Part shown: in pieces, positions 51,539-59,979 of the stretch
How the letters are laid out: the number at the start of each line of letters is the position of its first letter
How positions within the stretch are numbered: position 1 is the first letter of the stretch
Assembly: GCF_000384295.1 (NCBI RefSeq)
Contig: NZ_KB913037.1
Location: 9,623,508-9,687,507 of the forward strand
Source: Amycolatopsis balhimycina FH 1894
GTDB taxonomy: Bacteria; Actinomycetota; Actinomycetes; Mycobacteriales; Pseudonocardiaceae
Direction of reading: 5' to 3'
Length of the DNA stretch: 64,000 nt
Position numbers and translations under genes: made by a program
Notes under the pieces: model-generated
What the model was told of the DNA's origin: nothing
Database searches by the model: none
Seen by the model: only the letters and a program-made list of their open reading frames with translations

Positions 51539-52182
51539 GCACGCGGGTACAGCAGCTGCGCGGAATGCCCGACACGCCGCCTGCGCCAGTTCCACTCCGG
51601 CCGCCGCGTCGTCGCCGGTCCAAGCTGCTCGTCCTGCTGGGTGTAGTGCTGTCGGCGGTCTCGGCCGCGGGCATCGTCTGGATTTTCCGGGCGACGGACG
51701 ACGCAGTGGCCGCGGTCGGTGTCGCTCGGCCGGTTCGCTACGGCGAGGTCATCACCGCCGAGGCGCTGCGCGAGGTCCAGGTCCGGCCGGACCCAGGCCT
51801 TCGGCCGATGCCGTGGGATCAGCGGTTCCAGATCGTCGGGCGGACGGCCCCAACGGACCTCGAGCCGGGCGAGATCGTGACGCCCGACGCGGTCGCAGGC
51901 TCGGCCACGGTGCCGGGCGCCGGGCAGCAGCTGATCGGCGTGCCGGTGAAGCCCGGCCAGCTACCCGCCGCGCCGTTGCAGCCGCGCCAGCCGATCCTTC
52001 TGGTCCCTGCCGGTGCCGACGCATGGCCGCCGGTCCGAGGCGCGGTGATCAGCGTGAGCGATCGCGACGCGACCTCGACGCAGGTGGTGGACGTCGTCGT
52101 ACCGGAAGCGAATGGCGTGCAGCTCGCCTCGCGGGCATCGGCCGGCGGCGTCGCAATCGTCGTGCTGCCGAAGGATCGGTGA
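51535..52182 (+). CDS. SAF-domain protein (CpaB/RcpC-like)
   Basis: 215 aa. One N-terminal TM helix (LLVLLGVVLSAVSAAGIVWI), then an SAF domain: VGVARPVRYGEVITAEALRE and LEPGEIVTPDAVAG. Such proteins are the periplasmic/extracellular CpaB/RcpC components of Tad pilus machines and of related flagellar P-ring systems. GTGA overlap with the next gene. Confidence 0.78.
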   Translation: MSTRVQQLRGMPDTPPAPVPLRPPRRRRSKLLVLLGVVLSAVSAAGIVWIFRATDDAVAAVGVARPVRYGEVITAEALREVQVRPDPGLRPMPWDQRFQIVGRTAPTDLEPGEIVTPDAVAGSATVPGAGQQLIGVPVKPGQLPAAPLQPRQPILLVPAGADAWPPVRGAVISVSDRDATSTQVVDVVVPEANGVQLASRASAGGVAIVVLPKDR

Positions 52183-52985
52183 TCGAAGTGCTGATCTCCT
52201 TTATCTCGGTGAACGGCAGCCCGGGCGTCTCGACGGCGGCGATGGCGCTGACCTGGGTCTGGCCGCGTCATGCGGTGGTCGCCGAGTGCGACCCGACCGG
52301 TGGGCGCGCCCTCGGCGTGTTCGACCCGGACGGCAGCCACGGCCGGACCGGCGTGTTCGAGTTGATGCTGCAGGCGCGGACCATGCCGCTGCACCGGGCG
52401 ATGTCGAGCCAGCTGCTCGTCCTGCCGGACGGCACCGGCCGGCACCACCTGCTGGCCGGCGTGAGTTCTCCGCGAGAGACAGACAGCCTGGATTGGCGCC
52501 GCCTGACCTCGCTGTTCCTGGACCTGGAGACGGTCGACGTCCTGGCCGACTGCGGCCGGTTCCGCAGCCGCTCCACGCCGACTTCGGTGCTCTCCGAAGC
52601 CGACCTCGTCGTCGCGGTCGTGCGCAACTGCCGCGGCTCGCTGCAGACCCTCGCGAAAGCCGCGGCCGTCCTCCGCGAGGAGCACGGCGTCTTCGACAAC
52701 GAAGGGCTCGTCGTCCTGATCATCGACCCGGATCCCCGCACCCATCAGCGCTTCCCGCACAGCGAGATCGGCAAGGAACTCGGCCTGCACGTCGTCGGCG
52801 CCCTGCCCTGGGACCCGACCTGCGCGGCGCAGTTCACCGACCTGCACCGGCCCGGCCGGAAGTTCGAGACATCGCCCCTCCTGACCCACGCACGCCGAAC
52901 CGCAGAAGAGATCGGTCGCCGCGCGATGGAGCGCATGAGCTGGCTCCGGAAGCCACCGCCGGTGGTGAACGGCCATGTCCGTTGA
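52179..52985 (+). CDS. ParA/MinD-like ATPase (TadZ-like)
   Basis: 268 aa from GTG 52179 (GTGA overlap; GTG 52188 is an alternative). The P-loop is a degenerate MinD type: ISFISVNGSPGVSTAAMALT (SPGVST rather than KGGxGKT), and VVAECDPTGGRA gives the switch Asp. LADCGRFRSRS and VVAVVRNCRGSLQTLAKAA follow the ParA pattern. Degenerate P-loops are usual for TadZ/CpaE proteins that place the Tad machine in the cell. It overlaps tadA by 11 bases. Confidence 0.72.
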   Translation: MIEVLISFISVNGSPGVSTAAMALTWVWPRHAVVAECDPTGGRALGVFDPDGSHGRTGVFELMLQARTMPLHRAMSSQLLVLPDGTGRHHLLAGVSSPRETDSLDWRRLTSLFLDLETVDVLADCGRFRSRSTPTSVLSEADLVVAVVRNCRGSLQTLAKAAAVLREEHGVFDNEGLVVLIIDPDPRTHQRFPHSEIGKELGLHVVGALPWDPTCAAQFTDLHRPGRKFETSPLLTHARRTAEEIGRRAMERMSWLRKPPPVVNGHVR

Positions 52986-54324
52986 CGTCGCCGCGTTCGC
53001 GGACATCGACGAGGTCGTCGACCGGGTGCAGCAGCGCTTGGCGCCGCTGGTGCAGCAGCAGATCGCGTCGGGAGAACGGGATGAGCGGGCGGTCGCGGAG
53101 ATCCTGCTCGACGACGTCCTCGCGACGGTGATCAAGGAGTGGGCCGGCTCCGGGCGGCCATTCCTCGACTTCGAACAGGAGCAGACGGTCCGCTCGGCCG
53201 TGCTGGCGGAGATGTTCGGCCTCGGCCGGCTCGAGGCGCTGCTGGCCGACGACGAGGTCGAGAACATCGACATCATCGGCAGCGACCCGGTGTGGCTGTC
53301 CTACCACGACGGACGTGTCGGCCGGGCCCCGCGGATCGCCGCGACCGACCAAGCTGTCGTGCAGTGGCTGCAGCGGATCGCCGCCCGGATGGGCCGCACC
53401 GAGCACACGATCAACGACGCCCGCCCCCTGCTCAACATGGAGCTCCCCGGCGGGGAACGCCTGGCCGCAGCCATCGGCGTCACCGACCGGCCGCACATCT
53501 CGATCCGTCGGCACCGGCTGCCGACCGCAGGCCTGGAAGCCCTGCGACAGCGCGGCATGCTCTCGACCGCACAGCTCGCGCTCCTGCGCGCGGCGGTCCG
53601 GGCGGAGAAGAACATCGTCATCTGCGGCCGCCAGAAGGCCGGGAAGACGACGCTGCTGCGGGCGCTGTGCTGGGAGGTTCCGCCCACCGAGCGGTTCGCG
53701 ACGCTGGAGACCGAGTTCGAGCTCGGCCTGCACCGCCATCGAGACCGGTTCCCCGCGGTGGTCGCCTTCGAGGAACGGGAGGGCAACACCGAGCGCTGGG
53801 AAAACGGCAGGCCGGTCGGCGGCGTCGACCTCCCACGGCTGGTGTGGCAGTCGCTGCGGATGCACACCGCACGCATGGTCGTCGGCGAGGTCCGCGGAGG
53901 CGAGATCGTCCCGATGCTCAACGCCCTCGCCGCCGGCGGGGCCGGATCGCTGTCCACCCTGCATGCGCGCAGCGCCGCGCAGGCCATCCACCGCATGGTC
54001 CTGCTCTGCCTGGAGACCAACGCGGCCTGGACGCCCGAGTTCGCCTACGAGGTCGTCGCCAACACCATCGACCTGATCGTCCACGTCGACCTGGTGCACG
54101 AGCCCGGCCGTCTCGATCGCCAAATCGCCGAGATCGTCGCTGTCGAGCCAGGGGAGTACGGGCGACCGGCCCGCACGTTCCTCTTCGCCCCGGCGGAGGG
54201 TCGGCGTTCCGTGCCGACCGGGAACCTGCCGACCGACATCGAGGACTACGAACGTGGCGGTTTCGACCGCAGTTGGCTGACGAGCAGCGGCGACGGCTGG
54301 CTGACCGATCGGAGCCCACGATGA
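52975..54324 (+). CDS. tadA: TadA/CpaF-type secretion ATPase
   Basis: 449 aa. Walker A GRQKAGKTTLL (about residues 217-227), Asp box and Walker B ARMVVGEVRGGEIVPMLNAL, and His-rich LSTLHARSAAQAIHRMV, in the order of type II/IV secretion ATPases. The N-terminal region VENIDIIGSDPVWLSYHDGR is the typical CpaF 'I.DI..NG...V...GR' element. It powers Flp pilus extension at the cytoplasmic membrane face. ATGA overlap with tadB. Confidence 0.88.
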   Translation: MSVDVAAFADIDEVVDRVQQRLAPLVQQQIASGERDERAVAEILLDDVLATVIKEWAGSGRPFLDFEQEQTVRSAVLAEMFGLGRLEALLADDEVENIDIIGSDPVWLSYHDGRVGRAPRIAATDQAVVQWLQRIAARMGRTEHTINDARPLLNMELPGGERLAAAIGVTDRPHISIRRHRLPTAGLEALRQRGMLSTAQLALLRAAVRAEKNIVICGRQKAGKTTLLRALCWEVPPTERFATLETEFELGLHRHRDRFPAVVAFEEREGNTERWENGRPVGGVDLPRLVWQSLRMHTARMVVGEVRGGEIVPMLNALAAGGAGSLSTLHARSAAQAIHRMVLLCLETNAAWTPEFAYEVVANTIDLIVHVDLVHEPGRLDRQIAEIVAVEPGEYGRPARTFLFAPAEGRRSVPTGNLPTDIEDYERGGFDRSWLTSSGDGWLTDRSPR

Positions 54325-55181
54325 CCGAGTTCGTCCTGACCCTGGCCGGCGCAGGTGTCGGCCTGGGTCTCACCCTGGCTGTCCTCGGCATCCACGGTCT
54401 TGAGCCGAACGATGTGCCGGCGTTCCGGCGCGGCCGACGATTCCTCGCCTGGTGGTCGACCCGGCGACGCAGCTCAGCACGATGGGCCGCGGCTTCCGGT
54501 GCGGGCGCGCTCGTTTGGCTGGTCAGCGGCTGGCCGGTCGCCGGTCTCGCCATCGCCACAGCCGGTGTCTTCCTGCCGTGGCTGTTCGGCGCCGGCAAGG
54601 TCGCCACCGACCGGATCGAACGGTTGGAGGCACTCGAGGACTGGCTGCGACGCCTCGCGGACGTCCTGCGCGCGGGCAACGCCGGCCTTGTCGGTGCGCT
54701 GCAAGGGTCGGCTCACGACGCGCCGCTCGCGATCAGTCCCGAAGTCACGACGCTGGGCCAGCGTCTGCGCAGCTGGGACGTCGCCGACGCCCTCCTCCAA
54801 TTCGCCGACGACCTCGACGACCAGATCGGCGACGCCGCCGCGGCCGGCCTCTGCGTCGCCCACCGGCAGGGGACCGGCACCGCCGAGCTCTTGACCACCT
54901 TGGCCCGGCAGATCGCCGCCGACGTCGCGGCCCGCCGGGACGCGGAGGCCGAGCGGGCCCGGCGGCGGTCCGCGGCTCGCATCCTGCTCGGGCTGTGGGC
55001 CGTGATGTTCGTCGGCTTCGCCGTCTTCGGCAGCGACAGCTACACCTCGGTCTACTGCTCGGTCGGCGGCCAGCTGGTGCTCGCTGGGGTGCTCGGCGTC
55101 GTCGGCGTTGCGGTGGTGTGGCTGCGCCGGCTCGGCGTCGAACCTCCGGCAGCGCGATTCCTCTGCCGGGAGCGACCATGA
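54321..55181 (+). CDS. tadB: TadB-like inner-membrane protein (GspF domain)
   Basis: 286 aa. TM helices near the start (FVLTLAGAGVGLGLTLAVLG), in the middle (VAGLAIATAGVFLPWLFGAG) and two at the end (ILLGLWAVMFVGFAVFG, VLAGVLGVVGVAVVWL). The GspF-type cytoplasmic segment is DWLRRLADVLRAGNAGLVGA and LCVAHRQGTGTAELLTTLAR. Forms the platform of the Tad pilus with TadC. ATGA overlap on both sides. Confidence 0.82.
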   Translation: MTEFVLTLAGAGVGLGLTLAVLGIHGLEPNDVPAFRRGRRFLAWWSTRRRSSARWAAASGAGALVWLVSGWPVAGLAIATAGVFLPWLFGAGKVATDRIERLEALEDWLRRLADVLRAGNAGLVGALQGSAHDAPLAISPEVTTLGQRLRSWDVADALLQFADDLDDQIGDAAAAGLCVAHRQGTGTAELLTTLARQIAADVAARRDAEAERARRRSAARILLGLWAVMFVGFAVFGSDSYTSVYCSVGGQLVLAGVLGVVGVAVVWLRRLGVEPPAARFLCRERP

Positions 55182-56020
55182 GCACCGAAGCAGCGCTGAT
55201 CACCCTGGCGATCGTGGCGGCGATTGGCGTGACGCTGGTTGTGGCGGCCTTCGCACCCACGCGGCCACGGCTCGCCGACGTGCTCCACGAGACGCCGCAG
55301 GGGCTACGCCATGGTCTCGTCGCACGGGCGGACCGGCTGAAGCTCATCGCGAAACCCGCTGACCTCGCGCTGGTCGGCCAGTCACGGGAGTCCTTTGTGG
55401 TCCAGCGGGTCGGCTTGCTGCTCGTCGGTGCCTTGTGGATCCCGGTTCTGACCGTCGTCCTGGCGCTGGTCGGTGCTGCGCCGCCGATCGTGCTGACCGG
55501 CGCGGCCTCCGTCGGATGCGCGTTCCTCGGGTGGCAGCTGCCGGTGATCGTGCTGAAGAGCAAGGTCAAGCACGCCCGAGCGGCGTTCGCCGGTGCGCTG
55601 GCGGCCTACTGCCGGCTCGTCGCGCTGGGACGGCTCGGCGACCGTGGGCCGGTCGAGGCGCTGCGCTACCCGGCCACGCTCGGCTCGGGCTGGGCGTTTC
55701 GGCGGATCAAGCTGGCCATCGACGAAGCCACCCTGCGCGGCCGGATGCCGTGGGACGGCTTCGCCGAGCTGGCCGAGGAAACCGGCGTCCGTGAGCTGAA
55801 GGACATCGGGCACATCATCGCCAGCGCCGGCCAGGACGGCGCCAGCATCGTCGACACCCTTCGCGCCAAGGCCGCCGCCCTGGACGAGAAGCAGCTCGCC
55901 GACCGCAAGACCGGCTCGTCGGTCCGCTCGGACCGCATGGACATGCCCGTCGCCCTGCTGGGCCTGGCGTTCATCGCCTTCCTCGCGTTTCCCGGCCTCT
56001 ACCTGATGCTCCACACCTGA
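55178..56020 (+). CDS. tadC: TadC-like inner-membrane protein (GspF domain)
   Basis: 280 aa. Two central TM segments (VGLLLVGALWIPVLTVVLAL and PPIVLTGAASVGCAFLGW) and a C-terminal one (MPVALLGLAFIAFLAFPGLY). The GspF-like part is AFAGALAAYCRLVALGRLGD and ELKDIGHIIASAGQDGASIV. Partner of TadB in the pilus platform. ATGA overlap with tadB; 12 bp to the pilin gene. Confidence 0.82.
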   Translation: MSTEAALITLAIVAAIGVTLVVAAFAPTRPRLADVLHETPQGLRHGLVARADRLKLIAKPADLALVGQSRESFVVQRVGLLLVGALWIPVLTVVLALVGAAPPIVLTGAASVGCAFLGWQLPVIVLKSKVKHARAAFAGALAAYCRLVALGRLGDRGPVEALRYPATLGSGWAFRRIKLAIDEATLRGRMPWDGFAELAEETGVRELKDIGHIIASAGQDGASIVDTLRAKAAALDEKQLADRKTGSSVRSDRMDMPVALLGLAFIAFLAFPGLYLMLHT

Positions 56021-56032
56021 GAGGAGAAGATC

Positions 56033-56227
56033 ATGCTCGGCAAGATCACGTTCTGGTGGCTCTGGCTCCAGACACGCCTCGGCCAGTTCGCGGACGAAGG
56101 CGAGCGCGGCGACGAGAACATCACCAAGGCGTTCTACGCGGCGCTCGGCATCACCGTCGCCACGCTGATCGGCGCCGGGATCACGGCCTTCGTCAACGGC
56201 AAGCTCCCGCTGATCGGCGGCCACTGA
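56033..56227 (+). CDS. Flp-like small pilin, 64 aa
   Basis: ATG 56033 with GAGAGGAGAAG upstream. A short hydrophilic leader (DEGERGDENITKAFY) precedes one hydrophobic helix (AALGITVATLIGAGITAFVN). The size, the Gly before a Glu-containing processing site (RGDENI) and its position behind tadC fit an Flp/TadE-type pilin subunit, to be cut by the prepilin peptidase encoded at 40417. The stop overlaps the next ATG by one base. Confidence 0.72.
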   Translation: MLGKITFWWLWLQTRLGQFADEGERGDENITKAFYAALGITVATLIGAGITAFVNGKLPLIGGH

Positions 56228-56598
56228 TGCTGGCGGGTGAACGCGGCGACGACAACGTCGCCGCGGCCATCATCTTCAGCGCCGTCCTGCTGGTCGCCTG
56301 GGCGATCCTGCAGGTCGCCGTCGTGCTGCTCGGCCGCGGCGTCGCGCTCGAAGCCGCCCGCGACGGCGTCCACGCGGCCCGGCTCCCACCGGTGGACACC
56401 GCCGCCGCTGCCTCGGCAGCGGCCGGCTACGTCACCCGAGCCACGGGTTCATGGCTGAACGAGGTCGCCGCGCACGCCGAGACCGACGGACGCAACGTGT
56501 CGGTGACGGTCACCGGGGAAGCCGTGTCCCTGGTGCCCTTCGCGCAGTTCTCCATCAGCCAGACTTCGTCCGGCCCGATCGAGGAGCTGCGGCCGTGA
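56227..56598 (+). CDS. TadE-like pseudopilin, 123 aa
   Basis: The N-terminus MLAGERGDDNVAAAIIFSAV has the G-D/E-rich processing site followed by a hydrophobic helix (VLLVAWAILQVAVVLLG), and AALEAARDGVHAARLP-like residues follow, typical of TadE/TadF proteins. One TM, extracytoplasmic C-terminus. One-base overlap upstream and GTGA overlap downstream. Confidence 0.72.
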   Translation: MLAGERGDDNVAAAIIFSAVLLVAWAILQVAVVLLGRGVALEAARDGVHAARLPPVDTAAAASAAAGYVTRATGSWLNEVAAHAETDGRNVSVTVTGEAVSLVPFAQFSISQTSSGPIEELRP

Positions 56599-57011
56599 AG
56601 CCGTCCGAGCGGGGCGACATCACCATCGAGGCGGTCGTCGGTGTCGTCGCCCTCTTCCTGATCTTCCAACTGGGCCTGGTCGGTCTGCGCGTGCTCGTGG
56701 CCGACGCGGCCATCGACGACGCCGCTCGCTCCGCCGCCCGGGCGGCGTCGATCGCTCGCGACGGCCAGGCTGCTGCGATCACGGCGGACCGCCACGCCCG
56801 CGCGGTGCTTACCGAGCAGAGACTGGCGTGCACCAGCCTGAACGTGGCCGTCGACGCCCGCGACTTCGCCAAGTCGCTCGGGGAGACGGGATATGTCGTC
56901 GCGACCGTCACCTGCGTTGTGCCCTTGGTCGATCTGCTTCCGGGGATCGGCTCGAAGACACTCCGATCGGAGTTCCGCTCACCGATCGACCGGTACGGAG
57001 CTCGATCATGA
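56595..57011 (+). CDS. TadE-family pseudopilin, 138 aa
   Basis: GTG 56595 (GTGA overlap). The N-terminus SERGDITIEAVVGVVALFLI is the TadE signature (GxxxIEFA-like, with E at the fifth position of the helix), then AAIDDAARSAARAASIA. The C-terminal part has two Cys (LACTSLN, VTCVVPL) that could pair. ATGA overlap with the tadG fragment. Confidence 0.78.
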   Translation: MKPSERGDITIEAVVGVVALFLIFQLGLVGLRVLVADAAIDDAARSAARAASIARDGQAAAITADRHARAVLTEQRLACTSLNVAVDARDFAKSLGETGYVVATVTCVVPLVDLLPGIGSKTLRSEFRSPIDRYGARS

Positions 57012-57126
57012 GGTCGCTGCGTGGAGAACGCGGATCAACATCGGTGCTGATCCTCGGCTTGAGCACCGCGGTGCTGGTCGGCGTCGGGTTCGCCGTCGAT
57101 GGAACCCGCAAAGGACAGGCCTACTC
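57008..57126 (+). pseudogene. tadG: tadG-like gene, 5' fragment split by IS21-type element
   Basis: ATG 57008 overlaps the previous stop. The codons read RGERGSTSVLILGLSTAVLV then GVGFAVDGTRKGQAY and stop being tadG-like at the IS border (57127). The hydrophobic helix after the G-S-T-S-V site is typical of TadG-like pilus proteins. Joining it to 59684-59969 and counting the CTACTC duplication once gives one uninterrupted 134-codon frame. Confidence 0.85.
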
Positions 57127-57312
57127 TGCCAGCGGACATGAAAAAATCCGGGTGGGCGGACAGTTCGGTCCGGGTGGGCGGACATGAAATCTCCGGGTCG
57201 ATGGACATGAGATCTCCGGGACACGCCTGACATCAATGCAGGTAGGGACCCCTCCGGCGGGGTTGGCTCTGGTTGCTGATCAGTTGCCCGCCCGTGCGGC
57301 CGGAGGAGTCCC

Positions 57313-58809
57313 TTGACCAAGTCTGACAGGGAAATCATGGACATCTTGGAAGCGTTCGATTTGACACGCTGTGCGCACTCGGCAGCGGAGCTGGCGGGGG
57401 TGGATGAGAAGACCGTCGCCCGTTATGTCGCGATCCGCGACGCGGGTGGTGACCCGTTCACCCCGGCGCGGCGGGCTCGTGGGATCGACCCGTTCCTGGG
57501 CAAGATCGAGGAACTGGTGGCGAACTCCCAGGGCCGGGTCCGCGCCGATGTGGTGCATCAGCGGCTGGTCGCGATGGGGTTCACCGGCACCGACCGCACG
57601 ACCCGGCGCGCGGTCGCCGAGGCGAAAGCAGCGTGGAAGGCCGGCCACCGCCGCAAGTACCGGCCGTGGACCCCGGAGCCGGGGATGTGGATGCAGTTCG
57701 ACTGGGGTGAGGGCCCTCGAGTCGGCGGGCGGCGCACGCAGTTGTTCTGCGCGTGGCTGTCGTGGTCGCGCTTCCGCGTGGTGCTGCCCGCATGGGACCA
57801 GACCTTGGGCACTCTGGTGTCCTGTGTGGATGCGACGTTGCGTCGGATCGGTGGCGCACCAACATATCTGCTGACCGACAACCCCCGGACGGTGACGATG
57901 GACCGGGTCGCCGGGGTGCCGGTACGTCACCCTGAGATCGTCGCCGCGGGCCGGTATTACGGCTGCAAAGTCGAAACGTGTGAGCCGTTCGACCCCGAGT
58001 CCAAGGGCGGCGCCGAGCACACCGTCAAGATCGCCAAGGCGGACCTGGTGCCCACCACGGCGAACCTGCTGCCCGCCTACTCGACGTTCGCCGACCTGGC
58101 GGACGCGTGTGTCGAGTGGTGCGAGCGGGTCAACGCCCGCACCCACCGCGAGACCGGGGCCGCTCCGGATGTCCGGCTGGCCACCGAACTGCAGCATCTG
58201 CACGTCCTGCCCGCCGAACCGCACGCGATCGCCCTCGGCGAGGAGCGCCTGGTCGACGATGACCAGACGATCCGGTTCGGGTCGGTGCGCTACTCCACCC
58301 CCGACGGGCACCAGGGCAGCAAGGTCTGGGCCCGCGTCACCGGCGACGAGCTGGTCATCGTCGGCGACACCACCGCCGGGCTGACCGAGATCGCCCGGCA
58401 TGTGCTGTCCACTCCGGGTTCTCCGCGCATCGACGACGCGCACTACCCGCACCATCCGGGCGGGAATCTGCCTCGCCCGCCGAAGGTCAGGGCACGCACT
58501 CCGGAGGAGGTCGCGTTCCTCGCCCTCGGCGAGGGTGCTTGCCGGTGGCTGGTCGAAGCCGCTGCGACCGGGGTGACCCGGATCCGGGTCAAGATGGCCC
58601 GCGCGGTGGAACTGGCGGCGATCCTGGATGCCGGCCGGGTCGACGACGCGCTGGGGCTGGCGGCGATCGCGGGCCGGTTCGCCGAGGACGACCTCGCCTC
58701 GATCCTGGACCACCTGACCTCCTCCGGGCCGCCGAGTGACGTGGTGGTGGCCGATGAGGCCCACTCCGCGCAACCGGGCACCAGCGGCTGGGAGGTGTTC
58801 GGCCAGTGA
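57313..58809 (+). CDS. istA: IS21-family transposase IstA
   Basis: 498 aa from TTG/ATG at 57313. The N-terminal HTH (CAHSAAELAGVDEKTVARYV) is followed by the DDE integrase core: MWMQFDWGEGPRV (first Asp), YLLTDNPRTVTMDR (second Asp) and CEPFDPESKGGAEHTVKIAK (Glu). It appears complete. The istB ATG/GTG overlaps its stop by 4 bases, the standard istAB arrangement. Confidence 0.93.
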   Translation: MTKSDREIMDILEAFDLTRCAHSAAELAGVDEKTVARYVAIRDAGGDPFTPARRARGIDPFLGKIEELVANSQGRVRADVVHQRLVAMGFTGTDRTTRRAVAEAKAAWKAGHRRKYRPWTPEPGMWMQFDWGEGPRVGGRRTQLFCAWLSWSRFRVVLPAWDQTLGTLVSCVDATLRRIGGAPTYLLTDNPRTVTMDRVAGVPVRHPEIVAAGRYYGCKVETCEPFDPESKGGAEHTVKIAKADLVPTTANLLPAYSTFADLADACVEWCERVNARTHRETGAAPDVRLATELQHLHVLPAEPHAIALGEERLVDDDQTIRFGSVRYSTPDGHQGSKVWARVTGDELVIVGDTTAGLTEIARHVLSTPGSPRIDDAHYPHHPGGNLPRPPKVRARTPEEVAFLALGEGACRWLVEAAATGVTRIRVKMARAVELAAILDAGRVDDALGLAAIAGRFAEDDLASILDHLTSSGPPSDVVVADEAHSAQPGTSGWEVFGQ

Positions 58810-59576
58810 GCAGCCCCAAAGCCCCCGCCCTGCCTGAGGAACTGGACCTGGTGCTGCGCCGGATGCGGCTGCCCTACCTGCGCAAAGCCGCACCCGACGT
58901 CCTGGCCACCGCGCGGGCGCAACGCTGGGATCCCGCCGAGGTGCTGCGCGTCCTGCTCGGCGAGGAGGTCACCGGCCGCGGCGCCGCGACCCGGCGGATG
59001 CGGCGCAAGACCGCGAACTTCCCCACCGGCAAGACGTTCTCCTCCTGGCGCGCCGAGGAATCCTCGATCTCCGAGGCTACCCAGAACTCACTGTCCACAT
59101 TGGAATGGATTGGAAGACAAGAGAACCTGGCCGTCGCGGGGCCGTCGGGCACCGGGAAGTCGCACTTCGTGGAAGCCCTCGCGCACTCGGCGATCGAGAA
59201 CGACATGCGGGTGTCCTGGTTCACCCTGGAAACCTTGACCGCCGCGGTCGGCAAAGCCAAGGTCGACGGCTCGGTGGCCCGCACGATCTCCCGGATCTGC
59301 GGCTGCGACCTCATCGTCGTCGACATCGGGATGCTGCCCGCCGGGCAGGACGCCGCCGAGGCGTTCTACCGGATCATCGACGCCGCCTACGAACGCCGCT
59401 CGATCGCGGTGACCAGCAACATCCATCCCAGCGGGTTCGACTCGATCATGCCGAAAACCCTCGCCACGGCCACCGTCGACCGGCTACTGCACCACGCCCA
59501 CCTGGTCACCACCAAAGGCGACAGCCACCGCCTCGCCGAAGCCATCGCGGGCAAGGGGGTGGTCCCCTTGACCTAA
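58806..59576 (+). CDS. istB: IS21-family helper ATPase IstB
   Basis: 256 aa. Walker A VAGPSGTGKSHFVEAL, Walker B CDLIVVDIGMLPAGQDAA (DI instead of the commoner DE/DF) and sensor IAVTSNIHPSGFD, as in DnaC-like IstB proteins that help IstA choose targets. Overlaps istA by GTGA. No frame disruption. Confidence 0.93.
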   Translation: MSSPKAPALPEELDLVLRRMRLPYLRKAAPDVLATARAQRWDPAEVLRVLLGEEVTGRGAATRRMRRKTANFPTGKTFSSWRAEESSISEATQNSLSTLEWIGRQENLAVAGPSGTGKSHFVEALAHSAIENDMRVSWFTLETLTAAVGKAKVDGSVARTISRICGCDLIVVDIGMLPAGQDAAEAFYRIIDAAYERRSIAVTSNIHPSGFDSIMPKTLATATVDRLLHHAHLVTTKGDSHRLAEAIAGKGVVPLT

Positions 59577-59683
59577 CCAAGATCCGGAGAACCGCTGTCC
59601 ATCAGCCCGGACAAGTACTGTCCGCCAGCCCGCAGACCAGCTGTCCGCCCGCCCGGAGTTCCCAATGACCGTTGACACTACTC

Positions 59684-59969
59684 CCAGGCGACGTCGATTG
59701 CCGAGGAAGCAGCGCGAGCCGGAGGCCAGGCACTACGGACCCGCGCGCTGGCCGCGGGCACCGACCCGGACATGGATCCCCAGCTGGCCGTGGTCGAGGC
59801 ACAGCGCTACCTCACCGCGTCCGGGGTAAGCGGGACGGCACGCTGGACCGACGGCCGCCTCTTCGTCGAAACCGCGATCACCCGCCCGACCGTCTTCCTG
59901 AGCTCGATCGGAATCTCCGAGTTCACCGTCCACGGAAGCGGAACGGCGGTCGTGGTTTCCGCAGGTTAG
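59684..59969 (+). pseudogene. tadG: tadG-like gene, 3' fragment
   Basis: Immediately after the second CTACTC the codons read QATSIAEEAARAGGQALRTR, then AVVEAQRYLTASGVSGTA and ETAITRPTVFLSSIGISEFT to the stop at 59969. This is the C-terminal half of small TadG-like proteins ('A..EEAARAGAQ.L', 'A...TRP T.FL..IGI..F.V.G'). It has lost its start and promoter through the IS21-type insertion. Confidence 0.85.
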
Positions 59970-59979
59970 GAGGAGCGCG

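Larger units (their letters stand above)
57127..59677 (+). mobile_element. IS21-type insertion sequence with 6-bp CTACTC duplication
   Basis: Ends: TGCCAGCGGACAT at 57127 and, as its imperfect complement, ATGACCGTTGACA ending at 59677; inside each end are repeats GGGTGGGCGGACA (57150-57190) and TGTCCGCCCGCCC (59640-59655), as usual for IS21 elements. CTACTC is present directly outside both ends (57121-57126 and 59678-59683), a 6-bp target duplication. It carries istA and istB, both apparently intact. The insertion splits tadG. Confidence 0.88.

Noticed and set aside
53139..54320. 680-aa forward frame overlapping tadA
   Set aside because: The first part is Arg/Pro-rich shadow; the real tadB begins at ATG 54321 with an ATGA overlap.
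57280..58893. Reverse-strand 537-aa frame opposite istA
   Set aside because: Shadow of the transposase; no family resemblance.
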